The notes under the pieces: model-generated
Databases searched by the model: none
Told to the model about the DNA's origin: nothing
What the model saw: only the letters and a program-made list of their open reading frames with translations
Shown here: piece after piece, positions 8,903-19,219 of the stretch
How the letters are laid out: every line of letters starts with the position of its first letter
Position numbering within the stretch: position 1 is the stretch's first letter
Position numbers and translations under genes: made by a program
Source of the DNA: Bacillota bacterium
GTDB lineage: Bacteria; Bacillota; Dethiobacteria; DTU022; UBA8154
Direction: 5' to 3'
NCBI GenBank assembly: GCA_012518675.1
Contig: JAAYRR010000057.1
Span: 1-48,108, forward strand
DNA: 48,108 bases

Positions 8903-9835
8903 TCAGTCTACTTTAGGGCGTGGGTAAAGTCCGGCACTTTCAACTATTTCTGGCACAACTTCTTCCCAGGCAATAGCCATTACGTGTACACCGGCAATGC
9001 CTTCTATTTCCTTGAGGCGTTGGATTGTTTCTATGGCAATCTTGATGCCTTCCTTTTGCCTGTCCTTAGCACCCTTGATTCGTTCTATCAGTGCTTCAGG
9101 AACAATCATACCGGCGACATTCTTTTGCATATAACGGGCAGCCCCGATAGATTTGATCGGCGTTACACCGCCCATAATGTACGTTTTCTTGTGTAAGCCC
9201 AGTTCCCTGACCTTTTCCATCCATTTTTCAAAGCGATCCATGTCAAAAATACATTGGGTTTGAATAAACTGCGCACCGGCTTCAATTTTTTTGGCCAGAC
9301 GCAGGTGGCGATATTCAAAGGGATCGGCGAAGGGGTTAGCCACTGCACCGATAAATATTCTGGGCAGAGGGTGTTCCAATTTTTCGCCGCTAATGAAGAC
9401 CCCTTCATCCCGCAAGTTCTTCAGCGCCTGAATCAGCTGCATGGAGTCTAAATCGTTTACGTTTTTACTTTGGGGTTCATTACCAAAGTTGGCGTGGTCC
9501 CCCTGTAAGCAAAGAAAGTTCCTGACGCCAAAGCTGACTGCCCCCAGCAAATCGCTTTGTAGGCAGATCCTGTTCCTGTCACGCACAGTCATCTGCACGT
9601 TGGGTTCCAGACCCATTTGCAGTAGGGAAGCTGCCACCCCTATACTGGAGGTACGTACAATTGCTGTCTGGTTATCAGTGATGTTATACGAGTCCACATG
9701 CTTACGCATGGCGTCAGCATGATGCTTTATTTCGTCTACATAAGCACTCCGTGGCGGGCCCAGTTCCCCCGTTACCGCAAAATGCCCGCTAGTGAGTATT
9801 TTTTCAAGATTACTCTCCGGTTTCAAGCCTGACAT
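8903..9835 (-). CDS. metF: Methylenetetrahydrofolate reductase
   Basis: VTGELGPPRSA, CLQGDHANFG, QTQCIFD, YIMGGVTPIKS; last gene of the Wood-Ljungdahl operon; overlaps metV by 26 nt. Confidence 0.93.
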   Translation of the reverse strand: MSGLKPESNLEKILTSGHFAVTGELGPPRSAYVDEIKHHADAMRKHVDSYNITDNQTAIVRTSSIGVAASLLQMGLEPNVQMTVRDRNRICLQSDLLGAVSFGVRNFLCLQGDHANFGNEPQSKNVNDLDSMQLIQALKNLRDEGVFISGEKLEHPLPRIFIGAVANPFADPFEYRHLRLAKKIEAGAQFIQTQCIFDMDRFEKWMEKVRELGLHKKTYIMGGVTPIKSIGAARYMQKNVAGMIVPEALIERIKGAKDRQKEGIKIAIETIQRLKEIEGIAGVHVMAIAWEEVVPEIVESAGLYPRPKVD

Positions 9836-10502
9836 CCTCCCTTATTATAGTTCTTGGACCTCCGTGATGGGAAGTAGACCAGTTTTTGGGGGGTTGGATT
9901 TTATTCATTCTGTCGACCATTCCCATTTTTGACAGGCGTTCGTAGATCAGGTGCCAGGCGCAGTCTATATCCTTGCTAACCTCACACTTTCCGTCCTGGG
10001 AACCCCCGCAGGGGCCGTTTAACATGCTCTTGGAACAGCGTGCAATGGGGCAGATGCCCAGCGTTAAATCCAGGACACAGTCACCGCAGCCCAGACAATT
10101 CTCCGTCCAAACACCTTGTTCCACAGGATAGCCCATGGACTTTGTATTCAGTCCCGGCAGAATGATTTTGTCAGGCATCCTGGTCGTCATGGTTTGCACA
10201 CCCACACCACAGGCCAGGGAGAGAATGACATCATAATCGAATTCATTCTTGGCAATGAAATCATCAATATATTCGTATTCACACTGTCGCAAAAGGGTAA
10301 AGGTGCTTATCTCTGTTTTTTGCCCCTCTTTTTGGCGGAGCAAAGAAAGGGCTGCTGCTGTTTCAGCTGCTTCCTTCTCCCCTCCTGCCAGACAGACAGT
10401 AACACAAGTCCCACAGCCCAAAATGCATATTTTCTGGAAAGGTTTCAACATCTCAGCAATTTCCGCTAAAGGTTTTCTTTCCGCAATGATCAAATTTTTC
10501 AC
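9810..10502 (-). CDS. metV: MetV-like methylenetetrahydrofolate reductase partner (zinc/Fe-S C-terminal domain protein)
   Basis: Cys-rich CLGCGDCVLDLTLGICPIARCSKSMLNGPCGGSQDGKCEV; adjacent to metF and acsE. Confidence 0.88.
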   Translation of the reverse strand: MKNLIIAERKPLAEIAEMLKPFQKICILGCGTCVTVCLAGGEKEAAETAAALSLLRQKEGQKTEISTFTLLRQCEYEYIDDFIAKNEFDYDVILSLACGVGVQTMTTRMPDKIILPGLNTKSMGYPVEQGVWTENCLGCGDCVLDLTLGICPIARCSKSMLNGPCGGSQDGKCEVSKDIDCAWHLIYERLSKMGMVDRMNKIQPPKNWSTSHHGGPRTIIREDVRLETGE

Positions 10503-10551
10503 CTTCCCTCTTCTAAAGCCTCAGTTGGTTATTCAGGGGCTGAAGTATTTT

Positions 10552-11346
<795 letters not shown>

Positions 11347-11376
11347 TTAGGCTTTCCCCCTTCTTTCAGTTTATTA

Positions 11377-12345
11377 TTATACTTGCATCAGTTCGTCAAT
11401 ATGGGCTTTGACTCTTTTTACCGCCTCAGGATGGCGCATCACAATAAGGTCTGATCCTGAATGCAGCATGCCGATCGCCGTAGCAATTTCCCAGGAAAGG
11501 GAACGATCTACCTGATCCCCCCATGCAGGGTTTTCTTCTTCAGGAACATAGGCTTCTTTTTTAGCCCATACTTCCTGGGCGACGTTGGCAATACAGGGCA
11601 TACCTAGCATCCGATCGCCCTGCAATGCCCCGAAACGGGCCCGTTCCATAATCGAATAGCTGTATTCTATACCGTAACCTACAGCAGCTGTAACGGGGTC
11701 AATAATAATTTTGTCGAGCAGCGGTGTACTCATTTCTGCAATGAGGATATTCATCTGCTTGGCAATGTTGATGTCGATCGGTGACTGTGCAATAACAGAG
11801 TGTTTATGGGCCATGGCCGCACTGGCCACAGATTTGTAGGTATCCTGGGTGGCAACCCCAAGAAGCAGGTTTTCGCCAGCGCCGGCTTCACCCAGAGGGC
11901 CAATGATTTGGCTGTCTTTTTCTGTTTTTCCACAGCCTAAAATCATCAGCGGCACACCAACCGCTTCCAACACTTTTTTCAAAACAGCAATGCAGTCTTC
12001 CACAGATGCATCTTTGCCGTCCGGATCTGCACCTTTGAAACGGAGGGCGATCATATCTGCCCCATATTCTTCTACGCATTTTTTCGCCCAGGCAGCAGGA
12101 TCATCATAGACGTCTTCGTAGTAGCTTTTCAAGTTAGCAGGCCATTCTTCGGGAACAATATCCCATACCTCCATGATCACTATGGGGCGGTTGGGGTTTT
12201 CCCCTTCAAAATGTAGAAAAGGCAGCGCTGTTTGCCCGCCTACCTTGATTGTCTTGGCGCGCGTACCGCCTTCTTCCTTGGTGGCTCCCAGAACAACTTC
12301 CCGCACCTGGCTTCTATACCTTTCCTTAACGATTTCAACAGCCAT
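11377..12345 (-). CDS. acsD: Corrinoid/iron-sulfur protein small subunit
   Basis: VKVGGQTALPFLHFEGENPNRPIVIMEVWDI, ILGCGKTEKDSQ; between acsC and acsE. Confidence 0.94.
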   Translation of the reverse strand: MAVEIVKERYRSQVREVVLGATKEEGGTRAKTIKVGGQTALPFLHFEGENPNRPIVIMEVWDIVPEEWPANLKSYYEDVYDDPAAWAKKCVEEYGADMIALRFKGADPDGKDASVEDCIAVLKKVLEAVGVPLMILGCGKTEKDSQIIGPLGEAGAGENLLLGVATQDTYKSVASAAMAHKHSVIAQSPIDINIAKQMNILIAEMSTPLLDKIIIDPVTAAVGYGIEYSYSIMERARFGALQGDRMLGMPCIANVAQEVWAKKEAYVPEEENPAWGDQVDRSLSWEIATAIGMLHSGSDLIVMRHPEAVKRVKAHIDELMQV

Positions 12346-12422
12346 CGCTTTTCTCCTTTCTTAAAATCAATACGTACATTTTTAAAAACATTTTTCTTTA
12401 AGAAGGATCGGATCACTTCGCC

Positions 12423-13751
12423 TTAAGCAAATTTTTCCTTAGCAAACTTTGGAATATCGGCGGATTCACGTGGTCCAACCAAGACATCCCAACCGGATTC
12501 CTCTTCCAGTTTTCCTTGGATAACAGCGACTCCCCCGGGGATAACAATTTTCCGGTGCTTAACTTTTTCTTCCAGACCATACTCTTTGATGGCCTTGGCA
12601 ATCGTTTCACCTGTAAATTTGTTATCTGCATAGCCTGTCAGAACAGAAATGCCCCCGGTATCCACAGAAAGGATATAGCTGGGAATGCGGGTTGTATCCA
12701 CTTCGCCTTCTACCAGGAAATAAGTCAAAGAGAAGTTGGTAGTGCAATAGACCGGAGAATCTTCGCCCACTTCGCCGACTTCATGCACACCAGGCTCCAC
12801 AGCAACAGGTTTTTGCGGATCGGTATAGATATTTGCTCTCCAGCTCATTAGCGGCAAATGAATCTCTTTTTGAGCGGTTTTCATCACAACTATGCTGGCA
12901 TATTTAGCAACATACGTCCCAGCCTGAATCAGCTCTTCATGGGGATCATCCTTGGTGGTAAAGGCGATCGTCGGATAGCCGAAGGGGCGGAACTTTTTCT
13001 TGACAGCCTGCCTGCGGAGCTGTGTCAAATCTGCCAGCACTTGGCCGACTTCCCGGGAACCGGTATCTAGAACCAGATCGCGGAAATCAAGGGCGACAAT
13101 TTTTTCAACCAATTCAGCCAGACTATCCAAGTCTTCGCCTTTAACAGCTAAAACACAGTTGTTGACCTTGGCCAGTTCTGTCATTTTTTCATAGTTGTCT
13201 TTATTAGCAGCATAAAGTAATGGTCTCCGATCGGCCAAAACTTTTACTGCCTCCTCCAGAGCCGCAAGATCATCGCTAAAAAGAACAAAAGCCTTTTCTG
13301 TTTTAGCAGCAGCTTTTTCAGCCGCAGCTTTAAAGGTAGCCGCGTCACCGGAGGCATTGGTCAAAGCAACCATATTGGCCTCATAATGCTGCCCAACGTG
13401 GTCAAATTCCAACTGGTTAATCGCCTCTACTTTGGCTTCAACATCTTCATTGTCATTTACTACAATGGCGATAGCTGTGGGATGGTTGAAACGCTTGTCA
13501 TGACGGAAAATTTCTGTTTCGTCCCCCATTTCAAGTTCATTTTCGCCAACGCCGATTTTTACCATACGGATGGGCGGTGCAGATGCAGAAGCAAGAGCCT
13601 CCTTGGCCTCATCTGACACATAAGGACAAAGATCCAGGGATGTTTTACCGTTTGCCAATGCCATGGCGAAAGCCAAACAGGTGGGGAAACCGCACTCCTT
13701 ACAGTTGGTTTTGGGCAGGTGTTTAAAAATATCCAATCCCGTTAAACCCAT
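12423..13751 (-). CDS. acsC: Corrinoid/iron-sulfur protein large subunit
   Basis: N-terminal MGLTGLDIFKHLPKTNCKECGFPTCLAFAMALANGKTSLDLCPYVSDEA [4Fe-4S] motif and C-terminal corrinoid-binding region. Confidence 0.95.
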   Translation of the reverse strand: MGLTGLDIFKHLPKTNCKECGFPTCLAFAMALANGKTSLDLCPYVSDEAKEALASASAPPIRMVKIGVGENELEMGDETEIFRHDKRFNHPTAIAIVVNDNEDVEAKVEAINQLEFDHVGQHYEANMVALTNASGDAATFKAAAEKAAAKTEKAFVLFSDDLAALEEAVKVLADRRPLLYAANKDNYEKMTELAKVNNCVLAVKGEDLDSLAELVEKIVALDFRDLVLDTGSREVGQVLADLTQLRRQAVKKKFRPFGYPTIAFTTKDDPHEELIQAGTYVAKYASIVVMKTAQKEIHLPLMSWRANIYTDPQKPVAVEPGVHEVGEVGEDSPVYCTTNFSLTYFLVEGEVDTTRIPSYILSVDTGGISVLTGYADNKFTGETIAKAIKEYGLEEKVKHRKIVIPGGVAVIQGKLEEESGWDVLVGPRESADIPKFAKEKFA

Positions 13752-13844
13752 TGTTTCGACTCCTTTCTTTATTTATATTACAGTTATGAAGATAAAACCT
13801 CAGACTTCATCGCCGTGCTCCATCCAAGGTTTTCTTCGCAAAAA

Positions 13845-16058
13845 TTACATCAACGGATCCATAGTTAAGGCCGGGTGACCTTTTTCTTCAAGGAAGGGTG
13901 TAATTTCTTCAGCAGTAGTGCCAATGGTTTCATCAGCAATCTTATCGATGAAATCGGCCCCTAAACCTTGGTCTTCTGCAGACTTACGCAGGTCGTCCCC
14001 CAACCATTCCTTCAGTTCTTTGGGCAGCCAGACCAAGCGAGCCAAACCGCCGTCTGCACTGATGAATTTCTTGCTGAGAATAAAGCTGCGCCCGTGTCCC
14101 ATAAAGCCGGGGGTCTGAACACCGCCGCCGACGGAGCCGGCCAGCGTGGAGAAGTTCATCCCACAGGGGGTCATACCACCGTGTTCCCGGGTGGTAACCA
14201 TAACCCCGTTTACCTCTGGCACAATCCCCATGATCGCTTCGAAACAGCCGCAGGAGGTCATGGGCCGTTCGATGAAGGAATACATGGAACATTCCTCAAT
14301 GGAACGGTTTGAATTCAGGTAAACGTATTCGTTGATGGATTCCCAGATACCCAATTTTTCGTCGATCAAACCCACTTTTTTAACCGGTTCGCAAGGCCCG
14401 TTGGGATCAATTTCAAAGGAGGCCTTGCCATCCAGCCAGCTGACAGCACCACAAAGACCCAAACGTTCAGGTGTCACAATGCAAACGTGGTTGGGCGCAA
14501 AGGACTGACAAAGTTTGCAGGAATAGAATTCCTCCACAGATTCATCAGTCAGGCCTGCCAGGCGGGCATCACGCTCAGCATAGACCTCTCTTGCCTCAGC
14601 CAGTTTCTTTTCAACCGCTTCAGGATCTGTATAAATAGTAACCTGCACCCGGTCAACGATGGCAGGGAAATCATCCTTGAATTTGGCAATTAACAGTTCA
14701 CCGTAATGGCGGAATTTAAAGCCTTTATCTACACAGTCGTTGCTGACCCGGTACCAGGCGATATCGCGCTGGGCCGTATGCCACAGGCCTTCACCATAGT
14801 TTATAAAGTCGTGGATGCGGCGCTCCAGGACCGCTTCGAAGTCTACCTGCATCTTCCGGCCGTAGATCTTAATTTCCAAGCCGCCGCTGATTGCAGAGCC
14901 CTGTTCGATGTCATTAATTTCGGGCCCGACAAGCTCTATCTTGCCGTCTTCAATTTCATCTTCACTTACCATTCTCACCAGTTCGAAGGAAGGTGTGCGG
15001 CCGCCGCCGAATTCCATATACATGTCTTTCCTGCGGATAGCCTCTCCTTCAAAAGCAGGGGCCACCATAAAGGGTACCGGAATATCAACGATCTTAATTT
15101 TGATGCCCCGGACCTCCATAGCCACCTGCACCATAGTATCATAATCAGGATGGGGGATATACCAGTTGGGAATCTGCTCGTCTGCCGGCAGTTCATGGTC
15201 AATTAAAACAGGGAAGCCCATAAAGATGGCTGCAAAGTGAGCAGCAATTTGCACTTCGTCCCTTTCACCAAAATGCAGGACGAAAGCCCGCACCCGACGA
15301 CGCTGGTAGTCACGCTGGTTTTCACGTTCTCCCGGGGGAATACCGCCGAAGGCCAAGCCGGCCCGCAGGGCATAGTTAACCGCGTGGATTACCTGTGTAA
15401 AGTTACCGGTGGTGAAGGTAATAAAGTCAATACCCAACCTGCACCCGGCGTCAATAGCTTGGTCAATAACTTCATAGCTCATGAAAATCATGAAACCCTT
15501 GGATTGCAGATCGGTCACTATCTTACCCAAGGCTTCTGAAGACTTGGCTTTACCCACCAAGACTGCCTGGCCGGGTATTGTCCAGTCCACAAGCAAAATC
15601 CCGTAGCGACGAACAACGGGGTCACCCAAAAAGCCCGTCCAGGGGGCCACATGCAGATTGTCGCCCTTCAGGTAGCGAACCGCTTCAATTATTTCTGCGG
15701 CATAAGCTGTTGCTTCACCACAGAGCCGGGCATTTAAAAAGTTTAGTTCTTCTTTAATCTGGTTACGTAAACGGTTCAGAATAGGTACCAGTTCACCCAG
15801 CTTGGTAACCTGTTCACCACTGTAGGCAGTGATAACCGGCAGGTAATAGCCGGTGTCCGGATAGCCTACGGGATGTTCCGGGCCATAGCGCCTGATAGCC
15901 TTGTTCAGTAAAATTTCGGCGTAACTGGTAGCGATGATCGCCCCGTCATACGCCTTTTGAAATAGCGGTAAAGGGGGATTGGCCTCGTCAACTGCACCCT
16001 CATATATCTCTTCAAAGGAATCTTCCCATTCCCTTCTTAATACGCCAGAATCTGTCAT
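13845..16058 (-). CDS. acsB: Acetyl-CoA synthase (CO-methylating; CdhC/AcsB type)
   Basis: A-cluster motifs CKLCQSFAPNHVCIVTPERLGLCG and SCGCFEAI; start trimmed to the ATG after AGGAGGTAAGAACTC (ORF track starts at 16085). Confidence 0.96.
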   Translation of the reverse strand: MTDSGVLRREWEDSFEEIYEGAVDEANPPLPLFQKAYDGAIIATSYAEILLNKAIRRYGPEHPVGYPDTGYYLPVITAYSGEQVTKLGELVPILNRLRNQIKEELNFLNARLCGEATAYAAEIIEAVRYLKGDNLHVAPWTGFLGDPVVRRYGILLVDWTIPGQAVLVGKAKSSEALGKIVTDLQSKGFMIFMSYEVIDQAIDAGCRLGIDFITFTTGNFTQVIHAVNYALRAGLAFGGIPPGERENQRDYQRRRVRAFVLHFGERDEVQIAAHFAAIFMGFPVLIDHELPADEQIPNWYIPHPDYDTMVQVAMEVRGIKIKIVDIPVPFMVAPAFEGEAIRRKDMYMEFGGGRTPSFELVRMVSEDEIEDGKIELVGPEINDIEQGSAISGGLEIKIYGRKMQVDFEAVLERRIHDFINYGEGLWHTAQRDIAWYRVSNDCVDKGFKFRHYGELLIAKFKDDFPAIVDRVQVTIYTDPEAVEKKLAEAREVYAERDARLAGLTDESVEEFYSCKLCQSFAPNHVCIVTPERLGLCGAVSWLDGKASFEIDPNGPCEPVKKVGLIDEKLGIWESINEYVYLNSNRSIEECSMYSFIERPMTSCGCFEAIMGIVPEVNGVMVTTREHGGMTPCGMNFSTLAGSVGGGVQTPGFMGHGRSFILSKKFISADGGLARLVWLPKELKEWLGDDLRKSAEDQGLGADFIDKIADETIGTTAEEITPFLEEKGHPALTMDPLM

Positions 16059-16094
16059 ATGAGTTCTTACCTCCTTTTTGAACAATATGAAATA

Positions 16095-18068
16095 TTACCA
16101 GGTTGTCGAAATAGTTTCCGTTTCATAGGTTTCTTTGGCCTTCTGGTGCATTCTCAGTTTCCAGGTCCTTTCGTCTAAGGCTGCAAGAATCTTTTCTGCA
16201 CTCTTATAGGGATCTGTTTCCCAAATAAAGTAGCCGCCGTAGACATCCTGGGCAATCTGCAGGGCAATACCATCTACCAGTGGGCTGCCGGGAATTGGGG
16301 GCACCACACCTACGTGGGTGGGCAGGCCTAAGGTAACCAGCCAACTACCGATGGCAATAGCTTTTTCACTCATCGCCTCCGGCGCACTGGCTGCATAAGG
16401 TACCTTCGGTGTATCCATTCCCATTTCTTCTGCCATGTAGGTCATCAGATCATAGGCCCGGGAGTTGTCAACGCAGGAACCCATGTGGAAAACTAGAGGA
16501 AGCTTTTCCTGCAGCTGATCCTTATTGGCTTCATTCAGACGGTTCATAAAAGCCTTGAGCCCGTCACCGGCGAATTCCTCAACAGCGTCCCCATTGAGCA
16601 GGCCGGTTTTGGCGTAAGCCTGTGCAGCACACCCTGTAGCTACCAACAAAACATCATTTTTCGCCAGTTCTTTGGCAATTTCAATGTGCATTTCGTCGTG
16701 GATACGCTTCAGGTTGTTGCAGCCGCACAGCAGGCAGACGCCGCGCAGTTCACCGGCAATAATGGCATCTGTAAGCACGCTGATCGGTTTTTCCGGGTTA
16801 ACCGCTGCAAACAGATCCAACATGGCCTCTACACTAAAGCCAGCCACAACTTTATGTTTAATCTGAGGAATAAAAACTTCCCTGTTTCTTTCCTGATAAG
16901 CACTGATGGCAATTTCAATTACCTCGCGTGCTTTTTCCATAGCCCGGGCTTCGTCGAAATCAAGGTGGTAAGCCCCGGGGATTTTAACAGAGGGGCTGGT
17001 GGTGATGATGCGGGTATGGAAACATTCCGACACCGGCTGGATGCCCGGCATGATACACTGAATATCAACTACCATGGCATCGACAGCGCCGGTCATAATC
17101 GCCAATTCCTGGGAGGCATAGTTGGTGAGAATCGGTACACCCTGCCTCATCAGCAGCTCGTTACCGGTACAGCAGATACCTGCACAGATGATCCCCTTGG
17201 CGCCCACTTTTTCTGCTTCACCCTTCATTTCCCGGGCGGCCTGCACAATCATTTCGCTCAGGATGGGGTTATGGCCGTGAACGGCAATATTCACATATTC
17301 TTCATCCAGGACACCCATGTTCGCCTCGGAAACAACCGGTTTGGGTGTGCCAAATAAGACATCGGAGAGGCTGGTGGCAATATGCTCACCGGTATAGTCA
17401 GCCAAAGAAACCTCCAGGCTCCTAAACACAAGGTTAACGGGATCAGCGTCCATCCCCACGTGTGTCTGAGCCATAGCATCAGCAATGGTGCGGTGGATAC
17501 TGCTGGGCAGAATGTTGCAATCCTGGAATTTTTCGGTTCTTTCAGGCACGATAACCTTGGGAAGCCAATACAGATCCTGTCCATCCAAACGGTTGAAATC
17601 TGCAATGGCAATATCCACCAGGTCCTTTAGAATCGCCTTATCTTCTTTACCTTCAGTGGATACTCCCATGCGTTCTGCGAGGGCATATAATTTCTTAGTA
17701 TCCGTTATTTTATAATCCGGTGCTTTACCTTCAACCACTTCCCGGGCTAAAAGCGTGGAATGGAGACCGTGGTCGGCGTGGGCGGTACAGCCACCCAATT
17801 CGTAACGAACCAGGTTGCGGGCAACGATGGTGTAAGCAGTTGCCCCACAAATCCCTTTGTCAGCCCGCTTGGTGATCCGGCAAGGCCCTTGAATGCATAT
17901 ACGGCAGCAAATCCCCTGTTCACCGTAATTACACTGCGGCTGCATTTTCAAGTAACGGTCATAGGCGGTTTCTATACCGCTATCCTCTGTCTTGGCAAGA
18001 ATTTCCAAAACAGCTGGATCAACACTTCTGTTGCGGTCTTTTTTCTTATCGGTTTTTTTCTGCGCCAT
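16095..18068 (-). CDS. acsA: Anaerobic (Ni-Fe) carbon-monoxide dehydrogenase catalytic subunit
   Basis: CNYGEQGICCRICIQGPCRITKRADKGICGATAYTIVARN, GICCTGNELLMRQG, GCAAQAYAKTG, HMGSCVDNSRA; adjacent to acsB. Confidence 0.96.
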   Translation of the reverse strand: MAQKKTDKKKDRNRSVDPAVLEILAKTEDSGIETAYDRYLKMQPQCNYGEQGICCRICIQGPCRITKRADKGICGATAYTIVARNLVRYELGGCTAHADHGLHSTLLAREVVEGKAPDYKITDTKKLYALAERMGVSTEGKEDKAILKDLVDIAIADFNRLDGQDLYWLPKVIVPERTEKFQDCNILPSSIHRTIADAMAQTHVGMDADPVNLVFRSLEVSLADYTGEHIATSLSDVLFGTPKPVVSEANMGVLDEEYVNIAVHGHNPILSEMIVQAAREMKGEAEKVGAKGIICAGICCTGNELLMRQGVPILTNYASQELAIMTGAVDAMVVDIQCIMPGIQPVSECFHTRIITTSPSVKIPGAYHLDFDEARAMEKAREVIEIAISAYQERNREVFIPQIKHKVVAGFSVEAMLDLFAAVNPEKPISVLTDAIIAGELRGVCLLCGCNNLKRIHDEMHIEIAKELAKNDVLLVATGCAAQAYAKTGLLNGDAVEEFAGDGLKAFMNRLNEANKDQLQEKLPLVFHMGSCVDNSRAYDLMTYMAEEMGMDTPKVPYAASAPEAMSEKAIAIGSWLVTLGLPTHVGVVPPIPGSPLVDGIALQIAQDVYGGYFIWETDPYKSAEKILAALDERTWKLRMHQKAKETYETETISTTW

Positions 18069-18130
18069 ATTCTTTCCTTACCTCCTCTTGAGTTAATATA
18101 AATAAGTTGTCCTTACAAATGCTTTGCGTA

Positions 18131-18907
18131 TTATCCCCCCGTCACCCCCTGTTTCTCCATAATCTTTTGAAAAACACCCTCCATTCCGCTTAACAAATTC
18201 CCCTTGCCAAAACCCTGTGGGGAATCTACCATGGAACTTTCCCAAACTTTTTCTTCAAAGGGCAAAATCCCGATAATTTCTTCGGGAGCGAAGTTTTCTC
18301 TTAAATAATTTTCTTCTGCAGGCCTACGAATTTTGTTACCCAAAATCCTAACGTCCGCGACACCTAAGTCTGCAGCCAACTTCTTCACCACTTCGGCAGT
18401 TTTCAGGCTGGCCCTGGTCGGTTCCGTCACTACAATAATCATATCCACACCCCGGGCCGTACCGCGGGTTAGGTGTTCAATCCCGGCACTCATATCCAGG
18501 ACCACCACTTCTTTTTTATCAAGCAATAGGGAATTGAGAACAGCATTCAGGAAAGAGTTTTCCCGGCAATAACAAGCCGATCCCCCCTGTTTAATGCCGC
18601 CCATGATTAAGAATTTAACCCGGTCCTGCTGCAGACTGTAGTCATCAACAACATCTTCCACATCTGGATTAAGGTTGTAAAAGGCACCCTTACCCCCGCT
18701 TTTTTGTTCAATAACCTCTTCCATTTCCACAAGGGGGACTAAAGTAGCCAATTTTTGGGGATCCACCCCCAAGGCCAGGCCTAGACTGGCATCGGGATCA
18801 GCATCTACAGCAAAAACGTCAAATCCGTTTTTTGCAAAATGGTAAATCAAGTTGGCTGCGATAGTTGTTTTACCCACTCCACCTTTACCCGATACAGCTA
18901 TTTTCAC
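18131..18907 (-). CDS. cooC: CO dehydrogenase nickel-insertion / maturation ATPase (CooC/AcsF family)
   Basis: KIAVSGKGGVGKTTIAANL P-loop, GSACYCRENSFL Cys motif, first gene upstream of CODH. Confidence 0.92.
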   Translation of the reverse strand: MKIAVSGKGGVGKTTIAANLIYHFAKNGFDVFAVDADPDASLGLALGVDPQKLATLVPLVEMEEVIEQKSGGKGAFYNLNPDVEDVVDDYSLQQDRVKFLIMGGIKQGGSACYCRENSFLNAVLNSLLLDKKEVVVLDMSAGIEHLTRGTARGVDMIIVVTEPTRASLKTAEVVKKLAADLGVADVRILGNKIRRPAEENYLRENFAPEEIIGILPFEEKVWESSMVDSPQGFGKGNLLSGMEGVFQKIMEKQGVTGG

Positions 18908-19149
18908 TTAGACACTCCTCCTTTAAAAAAAAGCTGGTTGCCGTGGCCGTTATCAGGCGGGATCCTTTTTTTCTTTCCTCACCAACCACCTATACCTGCA
19001 ACAGTACTTTAATTTCGACATACAAAGTGAAATTCCTTTTGAATTTTCATTAAAAGAAGATTAAACCGAATCATAATTTATCCACGCTTAATTTCGCTGT
19101 CATTGGCCCTTATTCCTGCGCCAGAATTTTCTTAATTTTAATAAATAGA

Positions 19150-19173
19150 AACCCCGCTGTTTTCAGCGGGGTT
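19150..19173 (-). terminator. Rho-independent terminator downstream of clpC
   Basis: Perfect 10-bp stem AACCCCGCTG-TTTT-CAGCGGGGTT; minus strand continues TCTATTTATT, plus strand continues AGTTTTT. Confidence 0.8.
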
Positions 19174-19219
19174 AGTTTTTACTGCCTGTTTTTGACCTTT
19201 AAGCTGCCACAAACTGGGA

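Noticed and set aside
14706-15206. 166-aa plus-strand ORF
   Set aside because: Antisense to acsB; explained as a shadow ORF of a conserved gene.
16686-17357. 223-aa plus-strand ORF
   Set aside because: Antisense to the CODH gene; translation lacks recognisable domain patterns and the opposite frame is an unambiguous enzyme.
19191-19197. TTTGACC heptad near the clpC 3' end as a second CtsR site
   Set aside because: Single heptad only; CtsR requires a tandem repeat, and it lies just beyond the clpC stop codon, not at a promoter.
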